Source: Oceanospirillales bacterium
GTDB taxonomy: Bacteria; Pseudomonadota; Gammaproteobacteria; Pseudomonadales; Balneatricaceae
Length of the DNA: 64,000 bases
NCBI GenBank assembly: GCA_018223185.1
Contig: JAAEYW010000017.1
Location: forward strand, 1-64,000
Direction of reading: 5' to 3'
Shown here: positions 61,957 to 64,000 of the stretch, piece after piece
Layout: each line of letters opens with the position of its first letter
Numbering within the stretch: the first letter of the stretch is position 1
Program-made: the position numbers and the translations under genes
The notes under the pieces: model-generated
Told to the model about the DNA's origin: nothing
Databases searched by the model: none
The model's input: the letters and a program-made list of their open reading frames with translations, nothing else

Positions 61957-64000
61957 GTAAAACAAAACTGGTTATCGCCGGCAACGGCATGGTTGGCCAC
62001 CAATTTCTACAGAGTCTGGCCGATAGTGGTCAGTTAGATAGTTTCGACGTCACGGTCTTTTGTGAAGAGAGCCGGCTAGCCTATGACCGGGTTCACCTGA
62101 GCGCATATTTCTCTGGCGCAACCGCTGAAGACCTGGCGATGGGTGATGCTGAAACTTACCGCAGCTGGGGACTCACTGTGCTGACCGGTGAAACAATCAC
62201 CGAAATCGACCGAGAGTATCAATCCGTCACCACCGATAAAGGGCGTGAGCTGTGCTATGACAAACTGGTTCTGGCGACCGGTTCCTATCCGTTTGTTCCC
62301 CCTGTGCCCGGTCATGATCGTCCGCAGTGCCTGGTGTACCGCACCATTGATGATCTTGATGCGATCGCCGAAGTGGCTAAAAAATCAAAGATCGGTACCG
62401 TCGTGGGTGGCGGTCTTCTGGGACTGGAAGCGGCTAAAGCGCTGACGGATCTGGGGCTTGAAACCCATGTGGTGGAGTTTGCTCCACGGCTGATGGCGGT
62501 TCAGCTGGATAACGGCGGCGGTGGTATGCTGCGCCAGAAAATCGAAGCGCTGGGGGTCAGCGTACATACACAAAAGAACACTCAACTGATCGATGATGGT
62601 GAGCAGTGTTTCCACAAGATGAACTTTGCCGATGGTGAGGTACTGGAAACCGACCTGATCCTGTTCTCTGCCGGTATCCGTCCCCGCGACGAACTGGCGC
62701 GTCAGAGCGAACTGGAGGTTGGCGAACGTGGCGGTATTGTTATCAATAACTACTGTCAGACCTCTGACCCTGCTATCTACGCGATCGGTGAGTGTGCCCT
62801 GTGGAATAAACAGATCTTCGGTCTGGTCGCACCCGGCAACCAGATGGCAAAAGTCGCGGTCTCTCACCTGACCGGCGGAAGCGACAACTTCACCGGTGCC
62901 GATATGAGCACCAAACTGAAACTGATGGGTGTTGATGTCGCCAGTATTGGCGATGCCCACGGTCAGACACCGGGTGCCCGCAACTACACCTTCGTTGATG
63001 AGCGGGAAGAGATCTACAAAAAACTGGTGGTGTCTGAAGACGGCAAAATTCTGCTGGGCGCTATTCTGGTGGGCGATGCAGAACAGTACGGTACCCTGCT
63101 GCAGTATATGCTCAACGGTATCCATCTGCCGGAATACCCGGACACCCTGATTCTGCCGGACCGGGGCGATGATAAGCAAACCGGTCTGGGGGTTGCCGCA
63201 CTGCCGGAAACGGCACAAATATGCTCCTGTCACGATGTCAGCAAAGGGGATGTGCGCGCGGCACTGGACAGCGGCTGCTGTACCCTGGGCGATGTTAAAG
63301 GAGCGACCAAAGCGGCAACCGGTTGTGGTGGCTGTTCTGCCCTGCTGACCGATCTGGTGAATCATGAACTGGAAGAGATGGGAATCGAAGTGAACCGCGA
63401 CCTGTGCGAACACTTCCCCTACACCCGCCAGGACCTCTACAACCTCATCCGCATCGAGGAGATTCGCAGCTTTGATGAACTGCTGGAAAAACATGGACGC
63501 GGTCACGGCTGTGAAATCTGCCGTCCAGCGGCCGGCAGCATTCTGGCCTCCTGCTGGAATGATTATATCCTGACGGAAAACAACGTCAGCCTGCAGGACA
63601 CTAACGATACCTTTATGGCCAATATGCAGAAGGATGGCACCTATTCGGTTGTGCCACGGGTTGCCGGGGGGGAGATCACCGCGGATAAACTGATCGTGCT
63701 GGGTCAGGTGGCGAAGAAATATAACCTCTACAGCAAGATCACCGGCGGTCAGCGGGTCGATCTGTTCGGTGCCCGGCTGGAGCAGCTCCCCGGTATCTGG
63801 GAAGAGCTGATTGAGGCGGGTTTCGAAACCGGTCATGCCTACGGTAAATCCCTGCGTACCGTTAAATCCTGTGTTGGCAGCACCTGGTGCCGTTTCGGCG
63901 TGGATGACAGTGTGGGTCTGGCGATCGATCTGGAGAACCGCTACAAGGGTCTGCGTGCCCCGCATAAGATCAAATTTGCCGTCTCAGGCTGTACCCGCGA
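61953..64000 (+). CDS. nirB: Nitrite reductase [NAD(P)H] large subunit NirB, C-terminus cut by window edge
   Basis: The frame from ATG 61953 (AGGAG 7 bp upstream, ATGA overlap with the previous stop) runs open for 682 codons to the end. Seen in order are FAD motif GNGMVG near residue 11, NAD motif VVGGGLLGLEAA near 150, and BFD-like [2Fe-2S] Cys ligands in CSCHDVSKGD and GCGGCS. The ferredoxin-like sulfite/nitrite reductase half follows, with VPRVAGGEITADKL. The first siroheme/[4Fe-4S] Cys motif (VSGCTR) lies at the very edge. It reduces nitrite to ammonium with six electrons. About 165 residues, and probably nirD and nasA, lie beyond the window. Confidence 0.95.
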   Translation, partial: MSKTKLVIAGNGMVGHQFLQSLADSGQLDSFDVTVFCEESRLAYDRVHLSAYFSGATAEDLAMGDAETYRSWGLTVLTGETITEIDREYQSVTTDKGRELCYDKLVLATGSYPFVPPVPGHDRPQCLVYRTIDDLDAIAEVAKKSKIGTVVGGGLLGLEAAKALTDLGLETHVVEFAPRLMAVQLDNGGGGMLRQKIEALGVSVHTQKNTQLIDDGEQCFHKMNFADGEVLETDLILFSAGIRPRDELARQSELEVGERGGIVINNYCQTSDPAIYAIGECALWNKQIFGLVAPGNQMAKVAVSHLTGGSDNFTGADMSTKLKLMGVDVASIGDAHGQTPGARNYTFVDEREEIYKKLVVSEDGKILLGAILVGDAEQYGTLLQYMLNGIHLPEYPDTLILPDRGDDKQTGLGVAALPETAQICSCHDVSKGDVRAALDSGCCTLGDVKGATKAATGCGGCSALLTDLVNHELEEMGIEVNRDLCEHFPYTRQDLYNLIRIEEIRSFDELLEKHGRGHGCEICRPAAGSILASCWNDYILTENNVSLQDTNDTFMANMQKDGTYSVVPRVAGGEITADKLIVLGQVAKKYNLYSKITGGQRVDLFGARLEQLPGIWEELIEAGFETGHAYGKSLRTVKSCVGSTWCRFGVDDSVGLAIDLENRYKGLRAPHKIKFAVSGCTR

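Noticed and set aside
62385-63965. A 526-codon open frame on the minus strand
   Set aside because: It lies wholly antisense to nirB, which has clear motifs in the plus frame; the product has no recognisable domain.

Overview
The window looks like a chromosomal segment of a marine, heterotrophic gammaproteobacterium, with Oceanospirillaceae-type gene content (Neptuniibacter, Neptunomonas, Amphritea or Marinobacterium are plausible). This is inferred from the mix of TRAP and TTT solute transporters, OprD-type porins, an Ntr-style nitrate assimilation cluster and REP-like intergenic repeats. No rRNA or phylogenetic marker other than gltX is present, so the taxon is not settled. No CRISPR array, prophage, transposase or replication origin was seen.

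Layout. 1-4.3 kb: the start of an exported protein on the minus strand, then a cysteine-type sulfatase and an eight-haem cytochrome c with TPR repeats. 4.4-11.2 kb: a LuxR-type regulator, an NTF2-like protein, an amine-oxidase-like flavoprotein and a TRAP transporter (dctPQM) with a universal stress protein, a TeaABCD-like arrangement. 11.5-25.5 kb: a tricarboxylate utilisation regulon. It holds a TctA-TctB fusion with its binding protein, a PrpF-type isomerase, an OpdH/OprD-like porin, a GntR regulator, tcuAB, and the tctDE two-component system with a linked periplasmic binding protein. Four copies of CTGTCA-N5-CTGTCA lie in front of the tctC, prpF, porin and tcuA units, the form expected for an OmpR-family operator and probably the TctD regulon. 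25.5-28.5 kb: a LysR regulator divergent from a TauE/SafE permease, then a D-2-hydroxyacid dehydrogenase-like gene.

28.6-50.2 kb: an uncharacterised catabolic locus. A 12-gene minus-strand operon (44746 down to 32474) encodes a TPP enzyme, two aldehyde dehydrogenases, an SDR, an Asp-box propeller protein, a VOC/extradiol-like protein, a DUF1185-type protein, an alpha/beta hydrolase, an MhpA-like flavin monooxygenase, an MhpD-like hydratase, a carboxymuconolactone decarboxylase-like protein and an AEC carrier. Around it are a TTT transporter operon with a Usp gene, a porin-aldehyde dehydrogenase-aminotransferase operon, and an IclR regulator. Palindromes of the form TTCTC-N7-GAGAA precede the Usp/TTT operon, the 12-gene operon and iclR, with a degenerate copy before the porin. 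This suggests one regulon for import and breakdown of a single compound, perhaps a hydroxylated aromatic or heteroaromatic acid; the substrate cannot be read from the sequence.

50.8-53.0 kb: tRNA-Ala(GGC), a patch of REP-like and CTCTG-type repeats, and gltX. 53.2-64 kb: nitrate assimilation, with nrtABC, a NarK-type transporter, a PP2C phosphatase/Ser-Thr kinase fusion, a NasC-like flavoprotein and the first 682 codons of nirB. Two GG-N10-GC sigma-54-like promoters (before nrtA and before the nasC-like gene) and three intrinsic terminators placed just upstream of nrtA, narK and the nasC-like gene suggest double control: nitrogen limitation through NtrC/sigma-54, and nitrate or nitrite through leader antitermination.
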